A stretch of DNA of 64,000 nucleotides from Azospirillum oryzae (GTDB taxonomy: Bacteria; Pseudomonadota; Alphaproteobacteria; Azospirillales; Azospirillaceae). This document shows positions 30,076-38,401 of this stretch, piece by piece; within the stretch, counting starts at the first letter, position 1, and every line of letters starts with the position of its first letter. Position numbers and translations under genes: made by a program. Under the pieces are notes generated by a model. It was given only the letters and a program-made list of their open reading frames with translations. It ran no database searches and was not told where the DNA came from. The DNA lies in the NCBI RefSeq assembly GCF_900177515.1, contig NZ_FXAK01000001.1:62001-126000 (forward strand), read 5' to 3'.

Positions 30076-30921
30076 TCAGTTGGACGCGGCGCAGAGCTTC
30101 TCGCGGGAGGTCTGCTTGGCGGCCTCGGCGGAGAAGCCGTAGGGCTCGATGATCTTGGCGAACTCGCCGGACGCCTTCATCTCGGCCAGCACCTTGTCGA
30201 AGGCATCGCGTAGCGCGGTGTCCTGCTTGCGGAAGGCGGCGCCGTCGCAATAGACCGGGGCGCCCTTGACCGGAGCGACCACCTCGATGTTCGGGTCGTT
30301 GGCCTTGGCGACCAGATCATGGATCGACAGGACCGGCAGCGAATAGACGTCGATGCGGCCGTCCTGCAGCATCTTCAGGCCGCTCTGCGGGTCGGGGACC
30401 ACGATCACGCGGTCGCGCGGCACGCCGGCCTGCAGCGCCAGCTTCTCCTCGGTGCCGCCGCCGGGAGCGCCGATCTTGGCGTTGGGGTTCTTGGCGATGT
30501 CCTCGTAGGAGGTCAGCTTCAGCGGGTTGCCCTTCTTCAGGGCGAAGGACTCCGCATCGCAGAGGATCGGTTCGGAATAGGCGACCGCCTTGCAGCGTTC
30601 CGGCTTCATGAACAGGCCGGCGGTGACGATGTCGAAGCGGCGGGCCTGCAGGCCGGGGATCATCGCGCCATATTCGGAGATCGAGGCGACGACGTCGTTG
30701 ACCCCCAGCTTCTTCATCACCGCGCGGGCGACGTCGGGGGCGGCGCCCGACACGGTGCCGTCCGGCTTGACGGCGGTGTAGGGCGGTTCGTTGGCGATGC
30801 CGATGCGGGCGAAGCCCTGTTCGCGCAGCGTCTCCAGCGTGTCGGCGGCGAAGGCCGGCGCGGCGAGCGTGAGGAGTGCGGCGGCGATGCCGAAGCCTTG
30901 GGCGATCTTGAGGTGTTTCAT
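30076..30921 (-). CDS. ehuB: Ectoine/hydroxyectoine ABC transporter, periplasmic binding protein
   Basis: 281 aa. Signal peptide MKHLKIAQGFGIAAALLTL..AFA then a family 3 solute-binding protein (IGIANEPPYTAVKPDGTVSG, FDIVTAGLFMKPERC). It binds ectoines and delivers them to EhuCD. In this locus it is the last gene, after doeB, instead of preceding the permeases. The 138-base spacer before it holds two GC-rich hairpins, which may set a separate mRNA level. Assignment as EhuB rests on sequence resemblance and on the surrounding locus. Confidence 0.88.
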   Translation of the reverse strand: MKHLKIAQGFGIAAALLTLAAPAFAADTLETLREQGFARIGIANEPPYTAVKPDGTVSGAAPDVARAVMKKLGVNDVVASISEYGAMIPGLQARRFDIVTAGLFMKPERCKAVAYSEPILCDAESFALKKGNPLKLTSYEDIAKNPNAKIGAPGGGTEEKLALQAGVPRDRVIVVPDPQSGLKMLQDGRIDVYSLPVLSIHDLVAKANDPNIEVVAPVKGAPVYCDGAAFRKQDTALRDAFDKVLAEMKASGEFAKIIEPYGFSAEAAKQTSREKLCAASN

Positions 30922-30957
30922 GTCGGCCGTCCCTTGTTCGTGATTTGGTGATTGCCC

Positions 30958-30985
30958 GGCCGGCGTTCCCCTTGGGGCGCCGGCC
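30958..30985 (-). other. Strong GC hairpin in the doeB-ehuB spacer
   Basis: Eight-base stem GGCCGGCG/CGCCGGCC with a CCCC-TT-GGGG inner stem, 36 bases before the ehuB start. It could act as an mRNA processing or stabilising structure that raises the binding-protein level relative to the rest of the operon. No T run follows on the minus strand, so simple termination is less likely. Confidence 0.5.
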
Positions 30986-31022
30986 CCTGTTTGGTCGGTG
31001 TCGTTACCGTTCTTGCAACTTG

Positions 31023-31043
31023 CCCGCCTTCTGCCGAGGCGGG
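31023..31043 (-). other. Second hairpin after doeB
   Basis: Seven-base stem CCCGCCT/AGGCGGG, 7-base loop, within 40 bases of the doeB stop. It may be a weak terminator or part of the same mRNA-processing region as the hairpin at 30958. Confidence 0.4.
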
Positions 31044-31059
31044 TTCATACAGGCGGCGG

Positions 31060-32082
31060 TCAGGATTCGACCGTTCCGACCACCGCGATGCAGTCGCCGG
31101 CCTTGACGAGGCCGGGGAAATGGCGGGCCGCCAGGATGCCGTCCAGCGCCGCCCGGTATTCGGAAGGCGCCAGCCCGGTGCGGCCGATGGGATGGATGCG
31201 GGCAAGCAGATCGCCCTTGCGTACCGGCTGGCCCAGATCGACGCAGGCCTCGATCAGGCCGCTGTCCTCGGCGAAGCGGAAACAGTCGGCCGACGGCATG
31301 TCGAGCCAGCGGCTGGCTTCCGCCGCTTGGGCGTCCGACGGTTGGTCGCCCGTCAGGATCCCGGCGTGGTGCAGCACGTTGCGGACGCCGCGCTTGGCGA
31401 TGGCGATGGTCTCCGCCCGGCCGGTGCCGCCGCCGCCGAGTTCGGTGGTGACGAAGGTCTTGCCCTGTTCCTCCGCCGCGGTGTCGTACATGCCGACCGC
31501 GTCGATCTCCAGCATGCGCATGGAATAGGGCGCGGCGAAGGCGGCCACCGCGGCGAAGCAGCGCGCCTCCTGGTCCTTGTCGGGCAGGATGTGGGCGGCG
31601 GCGAAGGGAACGAAATCCAGCGTCCGGCCGCCGGAATGGATGTCCATCACCAGATCGGCCAGCGGCAGCAGCTCGCGGGTGAAGTAATCGGCGATCTTCT
31701 GCGTCACCGTGCCGTCCGGGCGGCCGGGAAAGCTGCGGTTCAGGTTGCCCTTGTCGATGGGCGAGGTGCGGGTTCCCGCCTGGAAGGCCGGGTAGTTCAT
31801 CGCCGGGACGATGATGACGCGGCCGGCGACCCGGTCGGCTGTCAGCGTCTGGGACAGGTCGAACAGGGCGACCGCGCCCTCATACTCGTCGCCATGGTTG
31901 GCGCCGGTCAGCAGGGCGGTCGGCCCGCTGCCGTTGCGCACCACGGTGATCGGGATCATCACGGATCCCCAGGCCGAATCGTCGCGGCTGTAGGGCAGCC
32001 GCAGGAAGCCGTGCTGCACGCCGTCACGGTCGAAATCGACGGTGGGGGTTATCGGGGAGGGGGCAAGTGTGACGGGCGCCAT
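31060..32082 (-). CDS. doeB: N-alpha-acetyl-L-2,4-diaminobutyrate deacetylase
   Basis: 340 aa, succinylglutamate desuccinylase/aspartoacylase-like zinc hydrolase. Removes acetate from N-alpha-acetyl-diaminobutyrate made by DoeA. Zinc ligands are visible in TGANHGDEYEGA (HxxE) and DLVMDIHSGG (His). The start at 32082 follows the doeA stop by 2 bases; the longer frame reading into doeA is a shadow. Also called EutE in some systems. Confidence 0.92.
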   Translation of the reverse strand: MAPVTLAPSPITPTVDFDRDGVQHGFLRLPYSRDDSAWGSVMIPITVVRNGSGPTALLTGANHGDEYEGAVALFDLSQTLTADRVAGRVIIVPAMNYPAFQAGTRTSPIDKGNLNRSFPGRPDGTVTQKIADYFTRELLPLADLVMDIHSGGRTLDFVPFAAAHILPDKDQEARCFAAVAAFAAPYSMRMLEIDAVGMYDTAAEEQGKTFVTTELGGGGTGRAETIAIAKRGVRNVLHHAGILTGDQPSDAQAAEASRWLDMPSADCFRFAEDSGLIEACVDLGQPVRKGDLLARIHPIGRTGLAPSEYRAALDGILAARHFPGLVKAGDCIAVVGTVES

Positions 32083-32084
32083 GG

Positions 32085-33275
32085 TCAGGACTTCACGAAC
32101 AGCTTGCGCGGCACGTTGGCCAGGCATTCGACGCCGGTGTCGGTGATGGCGATGCTTTCGGTGATCTCCAGCCCCATATCCTCCAGCCAAAGGCCGGTCA
32201 TGAAGTGGAAGGTCATGCCGGGCTGGAGTTCGGTGCGGTCGCCGGGGCGCAGGCTCATGGTGCGCTCGCCCCAGTCCGGCGGATAGCTGAGACCGATCGG
32301 GTAGCCGGTGCGGTTGTCCTTGGTGATGCCGTAGCGCTTCAGCACGGCGAAGAAGGCATTGGCGATGTCCTCGCAGCTGTTGCCCGGCTTGGCGGCGGCG
32401 AGCCCGGCCTCCATCCCCTCCAGCGTCGCCTTCTCGGCGTCGAGGAAGGCCTGGGTCGGCGTGCCGAGGAAGACGGTGCGCGACAGCGGGCAGTGGTAGC
32501 GCTTGTAGCAGCCGGCGATCTCGAAGAAGGTGCCCTCCCCCAGCTTCATCGGCCGGTCGTCCCAGGTCAGGTGCGGCGCCGAGGCGTCGGCCCCCGACGG
32601 CAGAAGCGGCACGATGGCGGGATAGTCGCCGCCGAAGCCGTCCGCTCCGCCGATGCCGCGGATGCCGGCATCGTAGATCTCGGCGACGAGGTCGCATTTG
32701 CGCATGCCCGGCTCGACCCGCTCGACGATGCGGGCGTGCATCGCCTCGACGATGCGGGCGGCCTTGCGCATGTAGTCGAGTTCCTGCTGGCTCTTCACCG
32801 CGCGCTGCCAGTTGACCAGCGCCGTCGCGTTCTTGAAGCGGGCATTCGGCAGATGGGTGGTCAGCGACTGGAAGGCGGCGGCGGTGAACCAGTAATTGTC
32901 CATCTCGACGCCGATGTTGAGCCCGCCCCAGCCGCGATCCGCCAGGATCGTCGATAGCAGATCCATCGGGTGGCGTTCGGTCGACTGCACGTAATGGTCG
33001 GGATAGCCGATGATGCTGTCATGGGCGAGATAGGCGGTGCGCTTGGCGCCGTTGGCGTCCTGGCCGCGGCCGTACCAGATCGGCTCGCCGTGCGGCGGCA
33101 CGATCACGCATTGGTGGACGTAGAAGGACCAGCCGTCATAGCCGGTCAGCCAGGCCATGTTCGACGGATCAGTGACGATCAGCAGCTCGATGCCGGCCTT
33201 GTCCATGGCGGCACGGGTCTTGTCGAGCCGTGCGGCATATTCGGCCCGGCTGAAGTTCAGCGTCGGTTCCAGCAT
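32085..33275 (-). CDS. doeA: Ectoine hydrolase
   Basis: 396 aa, creatinase/M24 peptidase fold. Opens the ectoine ring to N-acetyl-diaminobutyrate. Features: N-terminal creatinase domain (AAMDKAGIELLIVTDPSNMAW, MAWLTGYDGWSFY), and a C-terminal pita-bread domain with EIAGCYKRYHCPLSRTVF and the end motif GMTFHFMTGLWLEDMGLEI. Also called EutD. Located between eutC (32 bases upstream) and doeB (2 bases downstream). Confidence 0.94.
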   Translation of the reverse strand: MLEPTLNFSRAEYAARLDKTRAAMDKAGIELLIVTDPSNMAWLTGYDGWSFYVHQCVIVPPHGEPIWYGRGQDANGAKRTAYLAHDSIIGYPDHYVQSTERHPMDLLSTILADRGWGGLNIGVEMDNYWFTAAAFQSLTTHLPNARFKNATALVNWQRAVKSQQELDYMRKAARIVEAMHARIVERVEPGMRKCDLVAEIYDAGIRGIGGADGFGGDYPAIVPLLPSGADASAPHLTWDDRPMKLGEGTFFEIAGCYKRYHCPLSRTVFLGTPTQAFLDAEKATLEGMEAGLAAAKPGNSCEDIANAFFAVLKRYGITKDNRTGYPIGLSYPPDWGERTMSLRPGDRTELQPGMTFHFMTGLWLEDMGLEITESIAITDTGVECLANVPRKLFVKS

Positions 33276-33307
33276 GTCGGTGGTCTCTCTTGTAAGAAGA
33301 GGGCTGT

Positions 33308-34300
33308 TCAGGTCTCGAAGACGGTGCCGGCGCCGGCCGCTAGGGCCCGGCTGCGCGCCAGCGTGGCGATGGCGGTGTCCTGCACCCCGGTTCCGGTGAG
33401 GTCGCAGACGGTGATGGCGTCGGTGGACGGCCGGCCGGCGGCCTGCCCGGCGATGACGGCACCCAGTTCGGGGAAGTCGCGGTCGGTGGCGACGATCCCG
33501 GCGGCGATGGCGTGATGCAGTTCGCCCAGCCGGCGGGTCTGTTTCAGGCTGTCGGCGACGTAGAGGTCGGCGCGCGACAGGATGGCGGGATCCAGTTCGT
33601 TCTTGTGCTCGGCATCCGACCCCATGGCGGTGACATGCTGGCCGGGTTGCAGCCAGTCGGCCGTCAGAATCGGCCGGTCGGCCGGGGTGGTGGTGACGAC
33701 GATGTCGGCGCCGGCGACCGCCGCCCTGCCCTCCTCCGCGGCGTGCACCGGGATGCCCAGCCGCTCCGACAGGCGGGCGGCGGTGGCGGCGGCGCGCTCG
33801 GGCTGGCGTGCCCAGATGCGGGCCTCGCGGATCGGGCGGACCAGGGTCAACGCCTCCAACTGCAACGCCGCCTGCACCCCGGCGCCGAAGATTGCGGCGA
33901 CGGCGCTGTCGGGGCGCGACAGATGTTTGGCGGCGACCGCCCCCGCCGCGGCGGTGCGCACGTCGGTCAGATAGCCGTTGTCGAGCAGCAGCGCTTCGAC
34001 CAGCCCGGTCCGGCTGCTCAGCAGCACCATCAGCCCGTTGACGCTGGGCAGGCCGAGCGCCGGGTTGCCGAAGAAGCCGGGGCTGATCTTGATGGCGAAG
34101 CCGTCGAGGCCGGGGACATAGGCGGTCTTGACGTCGACCTCGCCCCGATATTCCGGGATGTCGAGCCGCAGGATCGGCGGCATCGCCACCGGGCGGGTGG
34201 CCAGCGCCAGGAAGGCGTCCTCGACGCAGGCGACGGCGTCGCGGTCGAGCGGAACGATCCGCCGAAGCTCCGCCTCGGTCAGGATGGTCATGCGGGGCAT
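33308..34300 (-). CDS. eutC: Ectoine utilization protein EutC (ornithine cyclodeaminase/mu-crystallin family)
   Basis: 330 aa. With EutA and EutB it is needed to turn hydroxyectoine into a compound that enters the ectoine pathway. The fold is that of ornithine cyclodeaminase, with NAD-binding motif AAIFGAGVQAALQLEAL and KISPGFFGNPALGLPSVNG near the active site. It overlaps the end of eutB by 13 bases. Confidence 0.9.
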   Translation of the reverse strand: MPRMTILTEAELRRIVPLDRDAVACVEDAFLALATRPVAMPPILRLDIPEYRGEVDVKTAYVPGLDGFAIKISPGFFGNPALGLPSVNGLMVLLSSRTGLVEALLLDNGYLTDVRTAAAGAVAAKHLSRPDSAVAAIFGAGVQAALQLEALTLVRPIREARIWARQPERAAATAARLSERLGIPVHAAEEGRAAVAGADIVVTTTPADRPILTADWLQPGQHVTAMGSDAEHKNELDPAILSRADLYVADSLKQTRRLGELHHAIAAGIVATDRDFPELGAVIAGQAAGRPSTDAITVCDLTGTGVQDTAIATLARSRALAAGAGTVFET

Positions 34301-35289
34301 GAATGGGCTCCGGTGATGATGCGGCGGTGCAGGTCCATGGCGATGTTGCGGCCGGACAGCAGCGCGATCGTGGGGCCGCGCGGCGTCACCTTGCCGGCGA
34401 GAAGCGCGGCGATGCCGACGGCGCCGGCACCCTCGACGATCTCCTGCTCGGCGGAATAGGCGTGCTCGATGCCGGCTGCGATCTCGTCCTCGGTCAGCAG
34501 GACGACGTCGTCGAGCAGGCTGGCGGCGAGGCGGTGGGTGTAGCGGTTGTCGAGGCCGATGCCGCCGCCGAGCGAATCCGCCAGCGTCTCCAACTCCTCG
34601 ACCAGGACCGGGTGCCCGGCCTTCAGGCTGGCATGCATGGCGGCGCCGCGCTCCATCGAGACGCCGATCACCCGCAATCCGGGCCGCAGCGCCTTGGCCG
34701 CCAGCGCCACGCCGCCGATCAGGCCGCCGCCCGACAGCGGCACCAGCAGCAACTCGGCATCGGGAACCGCCTCGATGATCTCCAGCCCCAGCGTGCCTTG
34801 CCCGGCGATGACGTCGGCATGGTCGAAGGGGGGGACGGTGGCGAACCCCTCCTCGCGGACCAGCCGGTCGACTTCGACCTGGGCGTCGTCCTGGGAGCGG
34901 CCGACGATGCGGATCTCGGCGCCCAGCGCCCGGATGCCCTCGACCTTGTTGGATGGGACCAGCGCCGACATGCAGACGACGCAGCGGACGCCGGCCTGTG
35001 CGGCGGCATGGGCGAGCGCCCGGCCATGGTTGCCGGTGGAGGCCGCCGCGACTCCCGTCGCCAGAGCCTCGCGCGGCAGGGCCGACAGCGCGTTGGTGGC
35101 GCCGCGCAGCTTGAAGCTGCCGGTGGTCTGGCGGGTTTCCAGCTTCAGGAGGACCGGGGCGCCGCAGCGGGCGGTCAGGCTGGGCGAGGCCACGGTCGGC
35201 GTCGCCGCGATCCGCCCGGCCAGCCGCGCGCGGGCGCGGAAGACATCCTCCAGGCCGATGCTGCGCTCGGTCATGACCCGGTCGATCAT
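34288..35289 (-). CDS. eutB: Hydroxyectoine utilization dehydratase EutB (threonine dehydratase-like)
   Basis: 333 aa, fold type II PLP enzyme. PLP lysine K60 in TTGSFKLRGA; the phosphate-binding loop is PLSGGGLIGGVA. The start at 35289 overlaps the eutA stop (ATGA); the longer frame to 35361 is not needed. The sequence is like serine/threonine dehydratases, but the locus fixes its likely role in removing the hydroxyl group of hydroxyectoine. Confidence 0.9.
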   Translation of the reverse strand: MIDRVMTERSIGLEDVFRARARLAGRIAATPTVASPSLTARCGAPVLLKLETRQTTGSFKLRGATNALSALPREALATGVAAASTGNHGRALAHAAAQAGVRCVVCMSALVPSNKVEGIRALGAEIRIVGRSQDDAQVEVDRLVREEGFATVPPFDHADVIAGQGTLGLEIIEAVPDAELLLVPLSGGGLIGGVALAAKALRPGLRVIGVSMERGAAMHASLKAGHPVLVEELETLADSLGGGIGLDNRYTHRLAASLLDDVVLLTEDEIAAGIEHAYSAEQEIVEGAGAVGIAALLAGKVTPRGPTIALLSGRNIAMDLHRRIITGAHSCPA

Positions 35290-36071
35290 TTCTGGGCCTC
35301 CCCCGGCAGCGGCAAAGTCATCAGACGCCCGCCTTCGGGCCGGGGACGCTCGTCGCCGCACAGGCGCAAGGTGGCCCAGGCGGTGGCCTGGTTGCTGGTG
35401 ACGACGGGACGGCCGACCGCCGCCTCGATCTCGGCAGCGACGCCGGCGGAGCGCAGGGCGGTGCAGGAGATGAACAGCGCGTCGGCGTCGGGCGCCATCG
35501 CCTCGACGGCGGCGCGCACCAGGCTGGCCGGCGCGATGCGCGCCATCTCGCGGTCGTCGTCCAGACCGAAGCAGGTGAAGCGCGCGATGTCGAAGCCGTG
35601 CTCGGAGAAATAGACCGCCATCGGCCGGCTGGTCTCTTCGGTGTAGGGGGTCAGCACGGCGATCCGCCGGGCGCCGAACGCCGACAGGGCGCGGCGGGCG
35701 GCGGCGGGTGGCGTGATGACGGGAACGCCCGGCTTGGCCGAAGCGATGGCCTCCTCGATGGCGTCGTCGCCCATCACGACGCTGGCCGAGGTGCAGGAAT
35801 AGCAGATGGCGTCGAGCGGTTCGTCGGGCAGGATCAGCGCCGCCCCTTCGGCGAGGCGCGGCTGCATGCGGCGCAGATTCTCCGGCGTCGTCGGGTTGGC
35901 GTAGGCGATGCGCGCGGTGTAGACGCCGATGCGCTCACTCGCGACCATGCGGCGGAAATCCGGCTCGGTCGTGTGGTCGGTCGCCAGGACGACGAGGCCC
36001 ACGCGCTTTTCCACCGGTCGGTCGTCGAAGGCCAGCGTCGTGTCCGAGCGCAGGATGGGAATGGAGGGCAT
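35286..36071 (-). CDS. eutA: Ectoine utilization protein EutA (Asp/Glu racemase / maleate isomerase-like)
   Basis: 261 aa. Two-cysteine racemase-like fold; the active-site cysteines are in ICYSCTSASVV (about residue 80-85) and LFISCTALRS (about 200). Works with EutB and EutC in hydroxyectoine conversion. The start at 36071 (MPSIPILRSD) was preferred to 36104, which reads closer into ehuD; neither has a strong binding site. It follows ehuD by about 48 bases. Confidence 0.88.
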   Translation of the reverse strand: MPSIPILRSDTTLAFDDRPVEKRVGLVVLATDHTTEPDFRRMVASERIGVYTARIAYANPTTPENLRRMQPRLAEGAALILPDEPLDAICYSCTSASVVMGDDAIEEAIASAKPGVPVITPPAAARRALSAFGARRIAVLTPYTEETSRPMAVYFSEHGFDIARFTCFGLDDDREMARIAPASLVRAAVEAMAPDADALFISCTALRSAGVAAEIEAAVGRPVVTSNQATAWATLRLCGDERPRPEGGRLMTLPLPGEAQK

Positions 36072-36119
36072 GGCTCGAAAACTCCAGAGATCGGCTTGCT
36101 GCAATCAGCGTGTCCGCAG

Positions 36120-36776
36120 TCAGCGGGTGGGCCGGAACCGGCGCTCCAGCAGGTGCAGGGCGGGCACGGCGATCAGGCTGATGCACAGGAACAGGACGCC
36201 GACCAGCGTCATCGGCTCCAGATAGCGGTAGTTGCTGTTGGCGACGCTGCGGGCCTCGCTCATCAGCTCGATCACCGTGATGGCGGAGAGCAGAGGCGTT
36301 TCCTTGAACATCGCGACGAAGTAGTTCGCCAGCGCCGGGATCATCGGCGGGATCGCCTGCGGCAGGATGATGTGCCGCCAAGTCTGATAGGGCGTGAGGT
36401 TGCAGGCCTTCGCCGCCTCCCACTGGCCGCGCGGCGTGTTGTCGATGCCGGCGCGGAAGACCTCAGAGGTGTAGGTCGCGTAATGGAGGCCTAGCCCCAC
36501 CACCCCGGCGGTCAGCGGCGACAGCAGCACCCCCAGTTCCGGCAGCACGTAGAACAGGAAATACAGCTGCACCAGCAGCGGCGTGCCGCGGATGAACTCC
36601 ACCACGAAGCCGGTGGTGCGCGCCACCGCCCGGCTTTTGGACCGGCGCAGCAGGGCGAAGCCCAGCCCGGCGGCGGCGGCCAGCATGGAGCCGAGCAGCG
36701 TCGCCAGCAGCGTGATGCGCAGGCCGTCCAGCAGCGTCGGCATGATCTCGCGGACGAATTCCCAATCCCATTCCAT
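36120..36776 (-). CDS. ehuD: Ectoine/hydroxyectoine ABC transporter permease EhuD
   Basis: 218 aa, polar amino-acid (HisMQ-type) permease with about five membrane helices. The EAA-like loop that contacts the ATPase is EAAKACNLTPYQTWRHIILPQ. Early part: ITLLATLLGSMLAAAAGLGFALL. It starts 10 bases after ehuC stops. Confidence 0.93.
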   Translation of the reverse strand: MEWDWEFVREIMPTLLDGLRITLLATLLGSMLAAAAGLGFALLRRSKSRAVARTTGFVVEFIRGTPLLVQLYFLFYVLPELGVLLSPLTAGVVGLGLHYATYTSEVFRAGIDNTPRGQWEAAKACNLTPYQTWRHIILPQAIPPMIPALANYFVAMFKETPLLSAITVIELMSEARSVANSNYRYLEPMTLVGVLFLCISLIAVPALHLLERRFRPTR

Positions 36777-36786
36777 GGCCGGTTCC

Positions 36787-37446
36787 TCAGGTGCGCAGCC
36801 CGTCGAGGCCGCGGGTCATGCGGCGCTCCAGGGTTTTCATGCCGAACGAGATCAGGCTGGCATAGGCGAAGTAGATGACCAGGACGGTCAGGAAGGGCAT
36901 GGCGGTGCTGCCGGTCTGCGAACGCACCACCTGCGCCTGGAAGGTCAGGTCGCTGAGCGAGATCAGCGAGACGACCGAGGTCGCCTTCAAAAGCTCGATG
37001 GCGTTGTTGCAGAAGGTCGGAACCATCACCACCGCCGCCTGCGGCAGCAGCACATGGCGCAGGCTCTGCCAGCGCGTCAGGTTCAGGGCGACGCAGGCCT
37101 CGTGCTGTTCGCGGCCGATGGACTGCACCGCCGACCGCACCACCTCCGCACCATAGGCGCCGACATTCAGCCCCAGCGCCAGCACGCCGGCCTGCAGCGG
37201 CGTCAGCGTCACCCCCATCAACGGCAGGACGAAATAGGCCCAGAACAGCTGGACGAAGATCGATGTGCCGCGGAAGAACTCGATGTAGGCGACGGACAGG
37301 GCGCGCACGGCGGAGAAACGCGACAGCCGGCCCAGCCCGGCGAGGAAGGCGGCCGGCAGTGCCAGCGCGCAGCCGAGCACGGTCAGCTTCGCCGTCACCA
37401 GCGCGCCGTCCAGCATCAAGCCCATATAGCCGGCCCAATCAGCCAT
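36787..37446 (-). CDS. ehuC: Ectoine/hydroxyectoine ABC transporter permease EhuC
   Basis: 219 aa, HisMQ-type permease, about five membrane helices. The EAA-like loop is EQHEACVALNLTRWQSLRH. AGGAG precedes the ATG by about 10 bases. It lies 63 bases after ehuA and 10 before ehuD; the two permeases form the channel of EhuABCD. Confidence 0.93.
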   Translation of the reverse strand: MADWAGYMGLMLDGALVTAKLTVLGCALALPAAFLAGLGRLSRFSAVRALSVAYIEFFRGTSIFVQLFWAYFVLPLMGVTLTPLQAGVLALGLNVGAYGAEVVRSAVQSIGREQHEACVALNLTRWQSLRHVLLPQAAVVMVPTFCNNAIELLKATSVVSLISLSDLTFQAQVVRSQTGSTAMPFLTVLVIYFAYASLISFGMKTLERRMTRGLDGLRT

Positions 37447-37509
37447 GAAGCCGAAATCTCCTGCGTTCGGAATGGATGCGGCAAGAGCGCCTGTCGTCGG
37501 CGCAAACGG

Positions 37510-38295
37510 TCAGATCCGCTGGCCGGCCGCGATGATCTTTTTCAAAAAGGTCTGGGTCCGCTCGTGCGACGGGTTGGTGAACAGCACGTCGGGCGGCCCT
37601 TCCTCCACGATGCGGCCGCGGTCGAAGAACAGCACGCGGTCGGCGAAATCGTGGGCGAAGCTCATCTCGTGGGTCACCAGCAGCATGGTCATGTCGGTGG
37701 TGGACCCCAGCATCCGCATGACGCTCAGCACCTCTTCCACCAGTTCGGGGTCGAGCGCCGAGGTCACCTCGTCGAACAGCATGATCCTGGGCTGCAGCGC
37801 CAGGGCGCGGGCGATGGCCACCCGCTGCTTCTGGCCGCCGGACAGCTGGGCCGGCATGGCGCGGGCCTTGTCGGCGAGGCCGACGAGGTCCAGCAACTCC
37901 ATCGCCCGCCGCTCGGCATCCGCCTTTTTGACGCCCTTGGTCAGCATCGGCGCCAGCGTGATGTTGTCCAGCACGCATTTGTGCGGGAACAGGTTGAACA
38001 GCTGGAACACCATGCCGATCTTGGTCCGCATCCGGTGCAGATGCGCCTCGTCGGCGGGGACCAGACGGCCGTTGCGCTCCATCTGGAACAGGTTCTCGCC
38101 ATCGATGCGGATGGTGCCGCCTTCGATGGTCTCCAGCGTCATCAGCGTCCGCAGGATCGTCGTCTTGCCGGAACCGGACGGCCCGATCAGCGCCAGCTTC
38201 TCCCCTGGACGGACTGAAAAGCACAAGTCTTTCAGCACGGTGTGCGAGCCGTAGCGTTTGGTGACGCAGTCGATGTCGATGATTGTATCGGTCAC
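37510..38295 (-). CDS. ehuA: Ectoine/hydroxyectoine ABC transporter ATPase EhuA
   Basis: 261 aa. Walker A GPSGSGKT at 38-45, signature LSGGQKQR, Walker B IMLFDE, and the His switch in LLVTHEMSF. The start is taken as GTG 38295, with AAGGGA 7-8 bases upstream; a TTG at 38313 in frame is a weaker choice. First gene of the long minus-strand operon ehuA-ehuC-ehuD-eutA-eutB-eutC-doeA-doeB-ehuB. Two 13-bp direct repeats lie in its promoter region. Confidence 0.93.
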   Translation of the reverse strand: MTDTIIDIDCVTKRYGSHTVLKDLCFSVRPGEKLALIGPSGSGKTTILRTLMTLETIEGGTIRIDGENLFQMERNGRLVPADEAHLHRMRTKIGMVFQLFNLFPHKCVLDNITLAPMLTKGVKKADAERRAMELLDLVGLADKARAMPAQLSGGQKQRVAIARALALQPRIMLFDEVTSALDPELVEEVLSVMRMLGSTTDMTMLLVTHEMSFAHDFADRVLFFDRGRIVEEGPPDVLFTNPSHERTQTFLKKIIAAGQRI

Positions 38296-38355
38296 ACCGG
38301 TCTTCCCTTGCAATGTTGGCGACCGTGGATGTGCGTGAACGATGCGGGACCGCCT

Positions 38356-38391
38356 AAATCATGTCAATCCGGAAAATCAAATCATGACAAT
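38356..38391. promoter_or_regulatory. Direct repeats AAATCATGWCAAT before ehuA (likely EnuR operator)
   Basis: AAATCATGTCAAT (38356-38368) and AAATCATGACAAT (38379-38391) are direct repeats with one mismatch, 23 bases apart start to start, 61-96 bases before the ehuA start. MocR-type regulators such as EnuR often bind direct repeats. Placement between enuR and its expected target supports the call; binding is inferred. Confidence 0.6.
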
Positions 38392-38401
38392 GTAGTGCCT
38401 G

